Origin: DYJK01 sp964464825
GTDB lineage: Bacteria > Bacteroidota > Ignavibacteria > Ignavibacteriales > Melioribacteraceae
Length of the DNA stretch: 42,585 nt
NCBI GenBank assembly: GCA_964464825.1
Contig: CAYXKL010000007.1
Span: 1 to 42,585 of the forward strand
Reading direction: 5' to 3'
Position 1 is the first letter of the stretch. Every line of letters starts with the position of its first letter. A program made the position numbers and the translations under genes. Shown one piece after another: positions 1 to 9,621 of the stretch. The notes below the pieces were generated by a model, which was given only the letters and a program-made list of their open reading frames with translations, was not told where the DNA came from and searched no databases.

Positions 1-38
1 GGCTGGCTTTGTCCGTAATTTGTTGACGGGATAGGCTT

Positions 39-2087
39 TTAATTATACGTATTTAAAAATGAATACTCCTTTGCGTACTCAAGCATCTGCTGGGTAAAAT
101 CTTCAGGATATTCTACTTGTACATCAATAATTTTTTCACCTTCCATAACCGGAACAAGTTTGGGATTAATGAATCCGGCATAAGGTGCAATGTTCAATTT
201 TTTGTAGCGTTCTAAAACTTCTTTGTGAATTTCCTGATCAACTTTAACGCCATAATTTTCGATAAAATTCTTTCCGGCTTCGTAATCCCCTTCAGATTTT
301 ATTCTCTGTATTTCAGTAAGTAACTTCCCAAACAAACTTCTAAGTTTTTGATAATCATTAATTACAAAATATGTTTTACCATCTTTAACTTTCTTCTCGA
401 TCACTTTATCAGTTTCCCCTTTTTCGTAAACCCATTTAGAAACTGCCTGTCTATTACGCATATGTGCTTGTTCAATATTATCGCCGGGTTGAATACGTGC
501 AAGCTGAGTCATCAATCCGTTGCGTATATAAGCATCATACTCAGTTTTTCCAACTTCGAGTGAGGGCATAACACCGATATCAATTAATTTTTGATCCAAT
601 ACGTAATAGAGTGCAACAAGATCAGCACGTGCTTCTTCCAAAGCTGATGCATAATTTTTCAATGTTTCATTCGGCTGACCAACACCCGAATTAAGTTGAC
701 CCGATGCATGACCAATTACTTCGTGCATATCGGTATGAAGATCGCTACCCAATGCACCGAATTTTTTAGCACGGTCAATTTCTTCTTGAGAGTAGCAGAA
801 CTCTTCTAAAAATCCACTCGATTCAGAAGCTTTATTATATGAATATACAATGTTGCCGAGATTAACAGATTTCGAACCGTGCTCTTTTCTTATCCAATCT
901 GCATTTGGTAAATTGATACCAATTGGGGTAGAAGGTGAAGCATCTCCTGATTCAGTTACAACTGTAATAACCTTAGCAGAAATTCCGGTTACATTTTTCT
1001 TTTTGTGTTCCGGTTTTAGCGGTGAATTATCTTCAAACCATTGTGCATTATCGCTAATAGCTTTAATTCTTTTTGTTGCTTCCAAATCCTTAAATGAAAC
1101 TATCGATTCATAATTAGCACGATAGCTTAGAGGGTCATTATATGTTTCAATAAATCCGTTTACTACATCAATCAATGAAGTTGTATCTTTTACCCATTCG
1201 ATATTATACTCGTCCCATTTTCTTAAGTCACCGGTTTGATAATATTCTACCAACAAACTCCACGCTTTCTTCTGCTGTTCATTCTCTGCAGCTTCAATCG
1301 CTTTATTCATCCAGTAAACAATTTTCTGAATTTCCCTATTGTACATTCCACCGATTTTCCAAACCTTCTCAAATATTTGACCTTTTTCTTTTATCAATTT
1401 TGAATTTAAACCATAAGAAACTGGTCGTTCATCTTTTGGATCGACAATTTTTTTATAAAACGATTCAACTTCTTTTTGAGTAACTCCCTCATAAAAATTT
1501 ACAGCAGAGGTTTTTACCAAATCAGCTTTTGGGTCAAGATTAACTTTTACTGCATCAATATTTGGATCAAACAAAATCGGTTCTAATTTTTTTATTAAAT
1601 CAGTTATTGTTTCACCATTTTGAAGCGGCAGATCATATTCATCTGAACCTCCTATGAGCTGAGTAAAATATTCTTTAGTAAATTCCGGCATTATTTTACG
1701 GGAGGAATAATGATGATGTATTCCGTTAGAGAACCATACACGTTTGGTGTATTCCATGAATTTTGAAAATTCTGGAGTATTCCTATCACCGTTAAAACTC
1801 TTAACAATTCCTTCAAGTGTTCTTCTTATATACAAATTATGTTTATAATTTTGGTCCCAGATAATATCTCTGCCGGATAACGCTGCCTGAGTTAGATAAT
1901 AGCATAATATTTTTTGCTGGGTACTTAATTCATTAAAACCTGGAATTTGGTAGCGCTGAATTCTTAAATCAGCAAATTGTTCTGTTACATATTTAAAACT
2001 ATCATCCGTTTTCTGCTGTTCTGTACTGCATGACATAAACGAAATTCCTATTATAATTGTAATTAATAAATATTTAATTGATTTCAT
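39..2087 (-). CDS. Dipeptidyl-peptidase III-like metallopeptidase (M49), lipoprotein
   Basis: Predicted zinc exopeptidase that releases dipeptides from the N-termini of oligopeptides. The 682-residue protein begins with a lipoprotein signal (hydrophobic run, then FMSC with Cys20), so it is probably anchored in the cell envelope, unlike the cytosolic eukaryotic enzymes. The M49 zinc motif HEVIGH lies at residues 455-460 and the second motif EEARAD at 484-489. This spacing and the six-residue HExxxH form are diagnostic of the family. Length fits bacterial M49 members (about 650-700). It is convergent with the ArsC-like gene. The family call rests on both motifs and overall length; substrate preference is inferred. 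Confidence 0.9.
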   Translation of the reverse strand: MKSIKYLLITIIIGISFMSCSTEQQKTDDSFKYVTEQFADLRIQRYQIPGFNELSTQQKILCYYLTQAALSGRDIIWDQNYKHNLYIRRTLEGIVKSFNGDRNTPEFSKFMEYTKRVWFSNGIHHHYSSRKIMPEFTKEYFTQLIGGSDEYDLPLQNGETITDLIKKLEPILFDPNIDAVKVNLDPKADLVKTSAVNFYEGVTQKEVESFYKKIVDPKDERPVSYGLNSKLIKEKGQIFEKVWKIGGMYNREIQKIVYWMNKAIEAAENEQQKKAWSLLVEYYQTGDLRKWDEYNIEWVKDTTSLIDVVNGFIETYNDPLSYRANYESIVSFKDLEATKRIKAISDNAQWFEDNSPLKPEHKKKNVTGISAKVITVVTESGDASPSTPIGINLPNADWIRKEHGSKSVNLGNIVYSYNKASESSGFLEEFCYSQEEIDRAKKFGALGSDLHTDMHEVIGHASGQLNSGVGQPNETLKNYASALEEARADLVALYYVLDQKLIDIGVMPSLEVGKTEYDAYIRNGLMTQLARIQPGDNIEQAHMRNRQAVSKWVYEKGETDKVIEKKVKDGKTYFVINDYQKLRSLFGKLLTEIQRIKSEGDYEAGKNFIENYGVKVDQEIHKEVLERYKKLNIAPYAGFINPKLVPVMEGEKIIDVQVEYPEDFTQQMLEYAKEYSFLNTYN

Positions 2088-2190
2088 ATTACACCTGATT
2101 TTTTCTATTTAGTATTTTAGGATTGTTAAAATATTGCTTTTGTTCATACCAAACAATGAAATCTAATTGCACTGCATTTATAGGTGGTTT

Positions 2191-2523
2191 ATGAATATTC
2201 AAATTATTGGCACAAAAAATTGCAATGAAACAAAGAAAGCCCAACGGTATTTCAAAGAAAGAAGAATCTCCTTTCATTTTAGGGATTTGAATAAAAAAGG
2301 ACTATCTAAAGGTGAATTTGATAATATTATTAAAGTTATCACACCGGAACAACTTATTGATAAAGACGGGAAGCAATACAAAAAGAGAAATTTACAGTTT
2401 ATAGTTTTCAATATTGAAGAAGAATTGCTAAATGATCCGCTCCTTTTAAAAACTCCAATTCTACGTAATGGAAAAGATGTTACTGTTGGATATAAACCTG
2501 AAATATGGAAGAATTGGAGTTAA
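2191..2523 (+). CDS. ArsC/Spx-family thioredoxin-fold protein
   Basis: A 110-residue protein of the arsenate reductase/Spx/YffB-like family. The N-terminal strand MNIQIIGTKNC leads to Cys11 in a CNET context, which is the single redox Cys position of the fold. The C-terminal part has the family pattern TPILRNGKDVTVGYKPEIW (Pro before strand 3, Gly-Tyr, Glu-x-Trp). An upstream in-frame ATG at 2167 would add eight residues, but AGGTGG at 2182-2187 and the natural start of the fold favour ATG 2191. There is no second Cys like CxxC of Spx, so it resembles the YffB/ArsC-like reductases. Whether it reduces arsenate or is a glutathione- or protein-linked reductase cannot be told from sequence. Monocistronic, facing both neighbours' 3' ends or start. 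Confidence 0.75.
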   Translation: MNIQIIGTKNCNETKKAQRYFKERRISFHFRDLNKKGLSKGEFDNIIKVITPEQLIDKDGKQYKKRNLQFIVFNIEEELLNDPLLLKTPILRNGKDVTVGYKPEIWKNWS

Positions 2524-2552
2524 TTATATATTTAAAATGCAATTTGAACTAA

Positions 2553-3158
2553 TCATAATAAAATTTTCCTTTCTTTTAGATCTTCAATTAACTTTTCATA
2601 CCCAAGAAATTGAATAGCATCCCATCCGCGCGATTTAGCACCTTCTGCATAATCAGCAATATCATCAATAAATAAATGTTCATACGGAGGTTTCTGTGTA
2701 TAATCTTCTACTGCTTTGTAAATTTCTTTTTCCGGTTTTATAGCACCTACTTTATGAGAAAGAAATACTTTGTCAAAGTAATTAAGAAATTCATAATGTT
2801 TGTATCCATATTCTTCATGAATTTCATTTGTGTTAGATAATAAACATAGTGTGTAATTCTTTTTAAGTGCCGGAAGTAATTTGTGCGTATTTAAATTCAG
2901 AGCAAATATATCTGAAAAGATTCGGCAGAATTCCTCTTCAGTAACTGTATGATCAAGCCAATCAAGCATAACATTTAAAAATTCTTTACGGTTTAATATC
3001 CCTTTTTCAAATGAACGGTGAATGTGATAATTTTCTGCATAGAGCTTAGAAAATCGATCACCCAAGTTGGGTTTTAGCTTATTGAAATGATTTAGCGCGG
3101 AACTGTAATCAAATGAGAGGATTACATTACCTAAATCGAAAACAATTACAGAATACAT
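2553..3158 (-). CDS. HAD-superfamily phosphatase, YihX-like
   Basis: A 201-residue HAD hydrolase with all four motifs in order: motif I FDLGNV with nucleophile Asp8, motif II LLSNTNEIH, motif III with the Lys of IKPEKEIY, and motif IV FIDDIADYAEGAKSRG. The DLGNV variant of motif I, the SNTN motif and the DD-AD-EGA pattern are those of E. coli YihX (alpha-D-glucose-1-phosphate phosphatase) and close relatives, which also have DxG rather than DxD. A small alpha-helical cap follows motif I, typical of HAD subfamily IA. Cytoplasmic, no signal peptide. A sugar phosphate or FMN is a plausible substrate, but the specificity is inferred only from resemblance. Confidence 0.8.
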   Translation of the reverse strand: MYSVIVFDLGNVILSFDYSSALNHFNKLKPNLGDRFSKLYAENYHIHRSFEKGILNRKEFLNVMLDWLDHTVTEEEFCRIFSDIFALNLNTHKLLPALKKNYTLCLLSNTNEIHEEYGYKHYEFLNYFDKVFLSHKVGAIKPEKEIYKAVEDYTQKPPYEHLFIDDIADYAEGAKSRGWDAIQFLGYEKLIEDLKERKILL

Positions 3159-3238
3159 TATACCTCATTTTAAACAATAACTTAAGCAAAGATAAAAAGA
3201 AATAGCACACAGATGCTCATTCGCAAGCTCAAGATCAT

Positions 3239-3254
3239 ACTTGCTCGTGCAAGT
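3239..3254. repeat. Short inverted repeat in the gap upstream of the HAD gene
   Basis: ACTTGC-TCGT-GCAAGT is a perfect 6-bp inverted repeat with a 4-base loop, about 80 bp upstream of the HAD start and just beyond the RND operon terminator. It could be an operator or part of the terminator region. No function can be assigned. Confidence 0.35.
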
Positions 3255-3301
3255 TAATCCGTTTCATTCACAATGTAACGTTAACATTTCCATTATAAAT
3301 A

Positions 3302-3321
3302 AGCCGCTTTGATTAGCGGCT
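3302..3321 (-). terminator. Rho-independent terminator of the efflux operon
   Basis: Perfect 7-bp stem AGCCGCT / AGCGGCT with a six-base loop, just after the RND pump stop codon. Read on the minus strand it is followed by a TATTTAT T-rich tract. It closes the tetR-tolC-hlyD-RND transcript. Confidence 0.75.
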
Positions 3322-3327
3322 ATTTAT

Positions 3328-6300
3328 TTATTTACTGCTCAACCCCAAATCTTCAGTGAGTGGATCAGGTAATTCTTTTTTCTTTTTACTTAAAAATCCG
3401 CTTACTTTTCTAAATAATACCGGAACACTCAGACGGTATTCTTCAACTTTGGAATAAACAATAGGAACAATAATCAAAGTTAGAAATAGAGAGCTTGTTA
3501 AACCTCCTATTAACGCCCACGCAAGACCGCTTTTCCATTCTGAACCGGGACTTAATGAAAGTGCTATCGGCATCATACCAAAAATCATTGTTAATGTTGT
3601 CATAAAAATCGGACGTATTCTCATTCTGCCGGCATCAATTAATGCATTAATTACATCTTCACCTTCTCCTCTTGCTGCATTTGCTCTATCTACCAATAGA
3701 ATTGCATTCTTACCGACTAGCCCGACTAACATAATCATTCCTAAAATCGAAAAGACATTCAAAGATTTCATTGTTAATCCTAAAGCAAGCAGTGCACCTA
3801 TCATAGCTAATGGTATAGAAAACAAAATTACAAATGGATATATGAACGAATCATACAATGCAACCATTATCATATATGTAAATAAAATTGCTGCAAGCAT
3901 AGCTAATCCAAGATCACCAAAAGAATCACGCTGGTTTTTTACATCTCCTTGAAATGAATAAGTAACACCAGATGGGAAATTATATTTGCTAAGTTTCTTA
4001 TCGATTATTTGCGAAATTGTACCGGTTGTGCTGCCAATAACTTGAGAGTAAATTGTAACCGACGCACTCCTTGCTTGTCTTTGTAATTTAGTTGGACCGG
4101 TTGCTCTATAAATATTTGCAAATTGTTGTAGATATATCTGTTCTCCTTTCCGATTAATAAAACTAATGTTAGCTAAATTTTCTGTCTTAGAACGGTCAAA
4201 TTCATCAAGCTGTATTCTAATATCGTACTCGGTATCGCCTTGGCGTAATTTAGAATCATTATCACCAGTTAAAGCAACTTGAAGCGCTGATCCTACTTCA
4301 GCTATTGATAATCCGAAATTCAATAATTTGCTACGATCAATCTCTATTCTTGTTTCGGGATTTCCATCTTCTGCAGATAATCTAACATCGGCTGTTCCAT
4401 AAATAGTTTTAATTGTATCGGCAATCTCACGCGAAGTTTTAACAACATCGTCATAATTTGGTCCGCTAATTAATAATTGTATTGGAGTTTGGTTAGCAGT
4501 TCCAAAAATTCCTATTGGATTAACTCTAACTTTAACACCTGGTATCTGCTGAACCATTTTTTTAATATCATTACCCACTTGATCGGTAGACTTACTTCTT
4601 AAATTTTTATCAACTAGTGTAACATTAATTTCTGTAGTATTACTTGAAGAAAAACCAATCATTCCTTCATTTGATGCACCAACGTTTACATACATTCTCT
4701 GCACTTCAGGCATTTTACCAATCATTCTTTCTACATGTTGTGAAATCAAATTGGTCTTCTCGATAGGTGTTCCCGGAGGCATTTCTACAGTTACAGCAAA
4801 CTCACCTCTGTCTGTTTGTGTCATAAATTCAGCACCAATAAAACCAGCCGGTATTAATGCAAAGGATAAAACAAAAATCACAATTGTTGCAATTCCTACT
4901 TTCCAACGATTTTTGAAACTCCATTTAAGTAATCTTATATAATATTCGGTAAATGATTTAAATCTATTTTCGAACCATATTGCAAATCTCCCGAGCAGAG
5001 AATTTTTTGTTAGTCTTTCTAATTTTGCAAACTTTGAAGCAAGCATTGGTGTAATTGTGAATGATACAAACAGACTCATCAAAGTGGAAACAACAACTAC
5101 CATAGCAAATTGTCTCATAATATTCCCAATCAAACCTCCAACGAGAGCCAATGGAAGAAAAACGGCAACGTCTACCAGAGTAATAGCAAGTGCGGCAAAA
5201 CCGATTTCATTTCTTCCTCTCAATGCTGCTTTTTTCTTCTCTTCACCTTTTTCGAGATGATGATAAATATTTTCGAGCACTACTATCGAATCGTCCACTA
5301 AAATTCCAACTACTAACGAGAGACCCAAGAGAGTCATTAAATTTAATGTGAAGCCGAAAGCCCAGATAGCAATAAATGTTGAGATAAGTGAACACGGAAT
5401 TGCAATTAACACAATTACAGAATTCCGAACACTGTGGAGAAACATTAGCATTACAATTGCAACTAAAATTACTGCAATTGCAAGATCTTCTTTAACTGCA
5501 TTGGCCGCATCAATTGTAAATAATGATCCATCTTGTGCAATTTCAAATTTTAGATTATTATTTTTATAAATTTCCTCTAATCTCTGAATCTCTTTTTTAA
5601 CAAGACTTGCAACTTCAACTGCATTGGCATCTGATTGTTTCTGCAGATTCAACCCGACAGTTGTTCTAAAATTAATACGTGTAATATTAGAATATTCTTT
5701 TATTCCATCTTCAACTTCAGCAATATCAGTAAGCCGTATTTCACCACCTTGTTTCGATTCTCCAATAGGTAAATTTTTCAAATCTTCAACTGTATTTAAT
5801 TTACCGGCTATTCTCACAATATACTGTCCGTCGCTGTCTTTTATTTTTCCAGTAGGAAAATCAAGATTAGCAGATTTAATCATTTGAGTTACTTGCTGAA
5901 TCGAAAGTCCGTATGATCTAAGTTTTTCCACATCTAGATTAACTTTAATTTCCCGTTCTTCACCTCCAATTAAAGCAAGTTGACCGACACCGGGTATTTT
6001 TGAAATTTGCGGTTGTATTTTATCTTTAACGAACTGATAAAATTCTTTATTCTCCATATCAGCAGAAACACCCATTCTAAGAACCGGTAATTCATCCAAT
6101 GCCAGCTTGGTTATTGTTGGCAATTTAGATCCGCTGGGAAGTTTTGAAGTTACTTCGCCAACTTTTCTTTGTGCATCCTGAAGTGAAAAATCAACATTTG
6201 CAGATTGCACAAGTTCAATCATAACAAATGAAATCCCTTCTTGCGAAGTAGAGCGAATCTCGGAGATTTTATCCATACCGGAAACAGCATCTTCAATCAA

Positions 6301-6495
6301 TTTTGTAACACCGGTTTCAACTTCATTGGGTGAAGCTCCGGGATAAACTGTAGTTATAGTTAAGAACGGTGTGGAAAATCTCGGCAGTAATTCATATTTA
6401 AGTTGCTGATATGCAAACAGACCGAGAACAATCAGTGCAGAAAAGATTACAATTATTAGCGATGGTCTTTTTATCGATAATTCTGTTACAGTCAT
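3328..6495 (-). CDS. RND efflux transporter, inner-membrane pump subunit (HAE1/AcrB type)
   Basis: Proton-driven pump that takes substrates from the periplasm or inner membrane and exports them through a TolC channel. 1055 residues, normal for AcrB-type permeases. It has the N-terminal TM1, a large periplasmic loop, TM2-6, a second periplasmic loop and TM7-12. The TM4 proton-relay pair is Asp401-Asp402 in the VDDSIVVLEN context, which is hydrophobe/amphiphile-efflux (HAE1) style rather than heavy-metal (HME) style. AAGGA precedes the ATG, 29 bp after hlyD. It is the last gene of a four-gene operon with its own TetR regulator. The substrate is unknown; drugs, detergents or lipids are typical. 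The C-terminal tail is lysine-rich and cytosolic. Confidence 0.95.
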   Translation of the reverse strand: MTVTELSIKRPSLIIVIFSALIVLGLFAYQQLKYELLPRFSTPFLTITTVYPGASPNEVETGVTKLIEDAVSGMDKISEIRSTSQEGISFVMIELVQSANVDFSLQDAQRKVGEVTSKLPSGSKLPTITKLALDELPVLRMGVSADMENKEFYQFVKDKIQPQISKIPGVGQLALIGGEEREIKVNLDVEKLRSYGLSIQQVTQMIKSANLDFPTGKIKDSDGQYIVRIAGKLNTVEDLKNLPIGESKQGGEIRLTDIAEVEDGIKEYSNITRINFRTTVGLNLQKQSDANAVEVASLVKKEIQRLEEIYKNNNLKFEIAQDGSLFTIDAANAVKEDLAIAVILVAIVMLMFLHSVRNSVIVLIAIPCSLISTFIAIWAFGFTLNLMTLLGLSLVVGILVDDSIVVLENIYHHLEKGEEKKKAALRGRNEIGFAALAITLVDVAVFLPLALVGGLIGNIMRQFAMVVVVSTLMSLFVSFTITPMLASKFAKLERLTKNSLLGRFAIWFENRFKSFTEYYIRLLKWSFKNRWKVGIATIVIFVLSFALIPAGFIGAEFMTQTDRGEFAVTVEMPPGTPIEKTNLISQHVERMIGKMPEVQRMYVNVGASNEGMIGFSSSNTTEINVTLVDKNLRSKSTDQVGNDIKKMVQQIPGVKVRVNPIGIFGTANQTPIQLLISGPNYDDVVKTSREIADTIKTIYGTADVRLSAEDGNPETRIEIDRSKLLNFGLSIAEVGSALQVALTGDNDSKLRQGDTEYDIRIQLDEFDRSKTENLANISFINRKGEQIYLQQFANIYRATGPTKLQRQARSASVTIYSQVIGSTTGTISQIIDKKLSKYNFPSGVTYSFQGDVKNQRDSFGDLGLAMLAAILFTYMIMVALYDSFIYPFVILFSIPLAMIGALLALGLTMKSLNVFSILGMIMLVGLVGKNAILLVDRANAARGEGEDVINALIDAGRMRIRPIFMTTLTMIFGMMPIALSLSPGSEWKSGLAWALIGGLTSSLFLTLIIVPIVYSKVEEYRLSVPVLFRKVSGFLSKKKKELPDPLTEDLGLSSK

Positions 6496-6524
6496 TTTAA
6501 ATTCCTTGATTTCAATTTTTTGTT

Positions 6525-7583
6525 TTATTTAAGAATTTCTACTCTAACATTTTCTGTCAAATTATTTTGACCGCTGACTACAACTTCTTCATTTTCGAAC
6601 AAACCTTCTATTACCTGAACATAAGTGCCGGTCTCTTCACCTAAAACTAAATTACGGAGTTTTGCTATACCCTTATCAACAACAAATACTTGCGGATTTT
6701 TAATACTACCAACTAAAGCGGAACGAGGAACAACTATACTTTTTCTACCATTTAAAGTTGGAAATTCAACTTTGGCAAACATGCCGGCCTTCAGCGGATA
6801 ATTTTTTCCATTAGTCACTACAATTTCCACCGGATAAGTATGAGCTTCATCTGCTTTAGAACTAATTGATTCTATTTTTCCATTAAAGAACTGACCCGGA
6901 TAAACCGAAGTTGAAACTGTAACAGCATCACCGGTTCTAATTTTCACAACATCATTCTCGGATATATTAAGTTTAACTTTCAGCCGGTTAATATCCACAA
7001 CATTAGCAACAAGTGTAGCTTGCGGAGCCGCTTGCACCATTGCACCTACATCTACATGGCGCGCGGTTACAATTCCAGAAATTGGTGATTTAATTTTTGT
7101 ATCATCTAGTTGTCTTTTTGCAATTATGTATTGTGATTCAGCTATCGAAGCGGCAAGTTTTGCTTGATCCAACTGCGCTTCGGTTGCAGATTTTTCTTTA
7201 AATAATTCCTGAAAACGCTCATAATCTTTTTTTGCTTTCAGATAATTTGCTTCAGCGCTTACAAAAGCGGCTTTTTTTAATTCATCATCAACTTGAAAAA
7301 GAACAGATCCGGCTGTTTTGTAATCCCCTACCTTTGCAAAAACTTCTGTGATTTTTCCCTGAGTTTCGGAAATAATGTTAACATCATTGTATGCATTCAC
7401 CACACCGACAAGTGATAACGATTCAGATATATTTTTCAATTCAATTTTTTCAACAGAAACGTAATATACATCTTGAATGCCGCGAGGTGCAGCACTTGCC
7501 ATTTTTTGTTTATTATTTATTAGAATTGCTGCAATTACAACAATCACTACAGCAATCCCAGTAATTATTTTCCAGTTTTTCAT
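6525..7583 (-). CDS. RND periplasmic adaptor (HlyD/AcrA family)
   Basis: Membrane-fusion subunit joining the RND pump to the TolC channel. 352 residues from the chosen start. An N-terminal membrane anchor (MKNWKIITG then about 14 hydrophobic residues) is followed by a beta-barrel strand, a lipoyl half, an alpha-hairpin coiled coil (roughly residues 100-150, rich in A/E/K with EKSATEAQLDQAK), the second lipoyl half with SPISGIV, and a C-terminal beta-barrel with PLKAGMFAKV. A longer frame opens at 7625 inside tolC, but AGGAG at 7591-7595 sits properly before ATG 7583, so the shorter form is preferred. There is no lipobox, so it is anchored by a TM helix. Confidence 0.93.
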   Translation of the reverse strand: MKNWKIITGIAVVIVVIAAILINNKQKMASAAPRGIQDVYYVSVEKIELKNISESLSLVGVVNAYNDVNIISETQGKITEVFAKVGDYKTAGSVLFQVDDELKKAAFVSAEANYLKAKKDYERFQELFKEKSATEAQLDQAKLAASIAESQYIIAKRQLDDTKIKSPISGIVTARHVDVGAMVQAAPQATLVANVVDINRLKVKLNISENDVVKIRTGDAVTVSTSVYPGQFFNGKIESISSKADEAHTYPVEIVVTNGKNYPLKAGMFAKVEFPTLNGRKSIVVPRSALVGSIKNPQVFVVDKGIAKLRNLVLGEETGTYVQVIEGLFENEEVVVSGQNNLTENVRVEILK

Positions 7584-7590
7584 TATTAAT

Positions 7591-7595
7591 CTCCT
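7591..7595 (-). promoter_or_regulatory. Ribosome binding site deciding the hlyD-type gene start
   Basis: AGGAG on the minus strand lies seven bases before ATG at 7583. It decides between this start and an ATG at 7625 that would add 14 residues and overlap the TolC gene. Confidence 0.8.
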
Positions 7596-7602
7596 ATAAT
7601 TT

Positions 7603-8922
7603 TTATTGACCAATAGATTTTTCAAGTTTTGATTTGGCTAATTCATAATCTGTAATCGAATTAACATAATTAGTTCTCGCCATCAACAAAGCTAATTCAG
7701 CATCAATTGTATCTGAAGTGAGAGCTAAACCGGATTTAAATTTTTCCCCAGTTACTCTCATATTTTCTTCTGCTTGCTGAATAGCGAATTGAGCAATTTC
7801 AATTTTCTGTTTTGATTGATTCAGATTTAAGTAATTCTGAGTTACATCCAGAATTATATTGTCCTTAATAATTTCCATCATATCATTCGTTTGTGCAAGA
7901 GCTGCTTCGGCTTGTTCTGTTTGATGAGATGTTGTAAGCCAATCCCAAACATTCATACTAAGGGAAACACCGGCATCCCATGTTCCGTTGAATTCATCTT
8001 TAGAAGGAAATATTCTCTGATTTGGTCTGCTGTAGTAGTAATTACCGAATAAATTAATTTGTGGATACCAATTCGATTTAGCTGCAGTCACCGCTGCCTC
8101 ACTCGATTTTATTTTGTATCCGGCAGCTTTTAATTCCGGTCTTTTTTCAAAGGCAATTTCAATTAGTGTGTTTATATCATCAAAATTTTTCGTGACTATT
8201 TCTGGTGAATAATTTAATTCGAAATCCGTATTAAGTGGAATAGAAAGCACATTACTAAGTGCAAGAGCAGAAAGTTTAACTGCATTATCAGCATCAACTT
8301 GTTTATAGAGTGCGTCTGAAAGTTGTACTTCCAATTTCAAGACATCATTTTGTGTAAGCATACCAACACGCATTAAATTTCTTGCGTCATCTAAATGCGA
8401 TTTTATTTGATTTACATTTTCATCCGATACAATTTTCATTTGTTTCGCTTTATATAAATTCCAGTATGCATTTTTTATGTTAAATACCAATTCACTTTTA
8501 TCTCTATTATAATCTTCAACGGCTGCTTTAGCAGAAAATTCTGCAATATCAGAACTGCTACTCAATCTGAATCCGGTGAAAAGAGGCTGCATTAAACTCA
8601 ATTGTGTTGTGTAATTATTTAGTATGTTGGGTGCAATATCAAATGTACCGAAAGGTGTTACTATACTAAATGGATCAACAGAACTCAATCGTCTATAGAC
8701 TGCAGAGAGTTTAATTGAAGGAAGCCGTGCAGCATTTACTTCACTTAGTTTCGCATCAGCAGAAACTAATTTCATTGATGATGAATGAAGAGTCTTGCTG
8801 TTTTTAAGACCAATTTCAATTGCCTGATCTACAGTTAGTGATATTTTCTGCTGAGCAATAAAATTACTCTGTCCAAGAAGGATAAATGTTAATATCAATA
8901 AACTGATTTTTAATCGAATCAT
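7603..8922 (-). CDS. TolC-family outer-membrane efflux channel
   Basis: Outer-membrane and periplasmic tunnel subunit of the efflux system. 439 residues with a Sec signal peptide (MIRLKISLLILTFILLG, cleavage near AQQ). Two structural repeats of the OEP family follow: the first from LTVDQAIEIGLKNS, the second from DINTLIEIAFEKRPELKAAG. Each has a long helical segment and a strand pair (for example YPQINLFGNYYYS). Its ATG overlaps the tetR stop by four bases (ATGA), showing translational coupling with the regulator, and GGAG lies upstream. No lipobox is seen. Length is typical (420-480). Confidence 0.93.
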   Translation of the reverse strand: MIRLKISLLILTFILLGQSNFIAQQKISLTVDQAIEIGLKNSKTLHSSSMKLVSADAKLSEVNAARLPSIKLSAVYRRLSSVDPFSIVTPFGTFDIAPNILNNYTTQLSLMQPLFTGFRLSSSSDIAEFSAKAAVEDYNRDKSELVFNIKNAYWNLYKAKQMKIVSDENVNQIKSHLDDARNLMRVGMLTQNDVLKLEVQLSDALYKQVDADNAVKLSALALSNVLSIPLNTDFELNYSPEIVTKNFDDINTLIEIAFEKRPELKAAGYKIKSSEAAVTAAKSNWYPQINLFGNYYYSRPNQRIFPSKDEFNGTWDAGVSLSMNVWDWLTTSHQTEQAEAALAQTNDMMEIIKDNIILDVTQNYLNLNQSKQKIEIAQFAIQQAEENMRVTGEKFKSGLALTSDTIDAELALLMARTNYVNSITDYELAKSKLEKSIGQ

Positions 8923-9560
8923 AAATTTAAATCTCCAATTTTTTCTTTTTTAATTATTGACTGATGATATTTGTTTTTCCCTTCATTTGTAAAAATTCCT
9001 TCAAAAATAATTTTGATAATCTCTGAATAAACTTGCTCGCCAGAAAGAGGAAGCTCTGCAACCGTTTCCGGATTCAACACATTGTGAACAGCAGATATAT
9101 AAACCATAACAATCACCTCTGTATTGATTGTTCCATCAAATACTCCCCTTTTTACTCCTTCTTCAATCAAACGTGAAAGATTATTATATGCTTTTTGTTT
9201 TCTGAAAATTTGGATATCATTCCATAGATCGGGATGATTTTTAAATAAATCTTGAACCATTGGATTATTGAGTTTGGATGACTGTTTGGCTATAAAATCC
9301 ATAAACTGTTTTAACTTCTCTATAAATTCAATTTGATTATTGTTTAGCAGATTTTCGACAAATATCTCAATATCACACTTTGTTGTACGAACAAGTTCTC
9401 TTACAACATGCTCTTTATTCGCAAAATGTTTGTAGAGAGTTTTTTTACTGATTCCAAGATTTGCTGCAATCTCTTCCATAGTAGTTTTTGTATAACCTAC
9501 CTTCGAAAAAATTTCTTCTGCCTTAATTAGGATTCTCTGTTTTACTTCAACGTCATTCAT
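8919..9560 (-). CDS. TetR-family transcriptional regulator of the efflux operon
   Basis: A 213-residue repressor with the N-terminal TetR helix-turn-helix at about residues 27-47 (TTMEEIAANLGISKKTLYKHF), followed by an all-helical ligand-binding domain. It is the first gene of the tetR-tolC-hlyD-RND operon and overlaps tolC by four bases, so it very likely controls its own transcription together with the pump. Inverted repeats built on TGGAAAC/GTTTCCA at 9622-9676, 60-115 bp upstream of the start, are the obvious operator candidates. The inducer is unknown. Confidence 0.92.
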   Translation of the reverse strand: MNDVEVKQRILIKAEEIFSKVGYTKTTMEEIAANLGISKKTLYKHFANKEHVVRELVRTTKCDIEIFVENLLNNNQIEFIEKLKQFMDFIAKQSSKLNNPMVQDLFKNHPDLWNDIQIFRKQKAYNNLSRLIEEGVKRGVFDGTINTEVIVMVYISAVHNVLNPETVAELPLSGEQVYSEIIKIIFEGIFTNEGKNKYHQSIIKKEKIGDLNL

Positions 9561-9621
9561 TTATTTCTCATTTTATTTTTATTTGTTAAGATATTTATCA
9601 AAACACATTAAGTCTTAAAAT

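Noticed and set aside
2089..2277. 62-codon minus-strand frame over the ArsC-like gene
   Set aside because: It is antisense to a recognisable conserved gene and has no family features or ribosome binding site.
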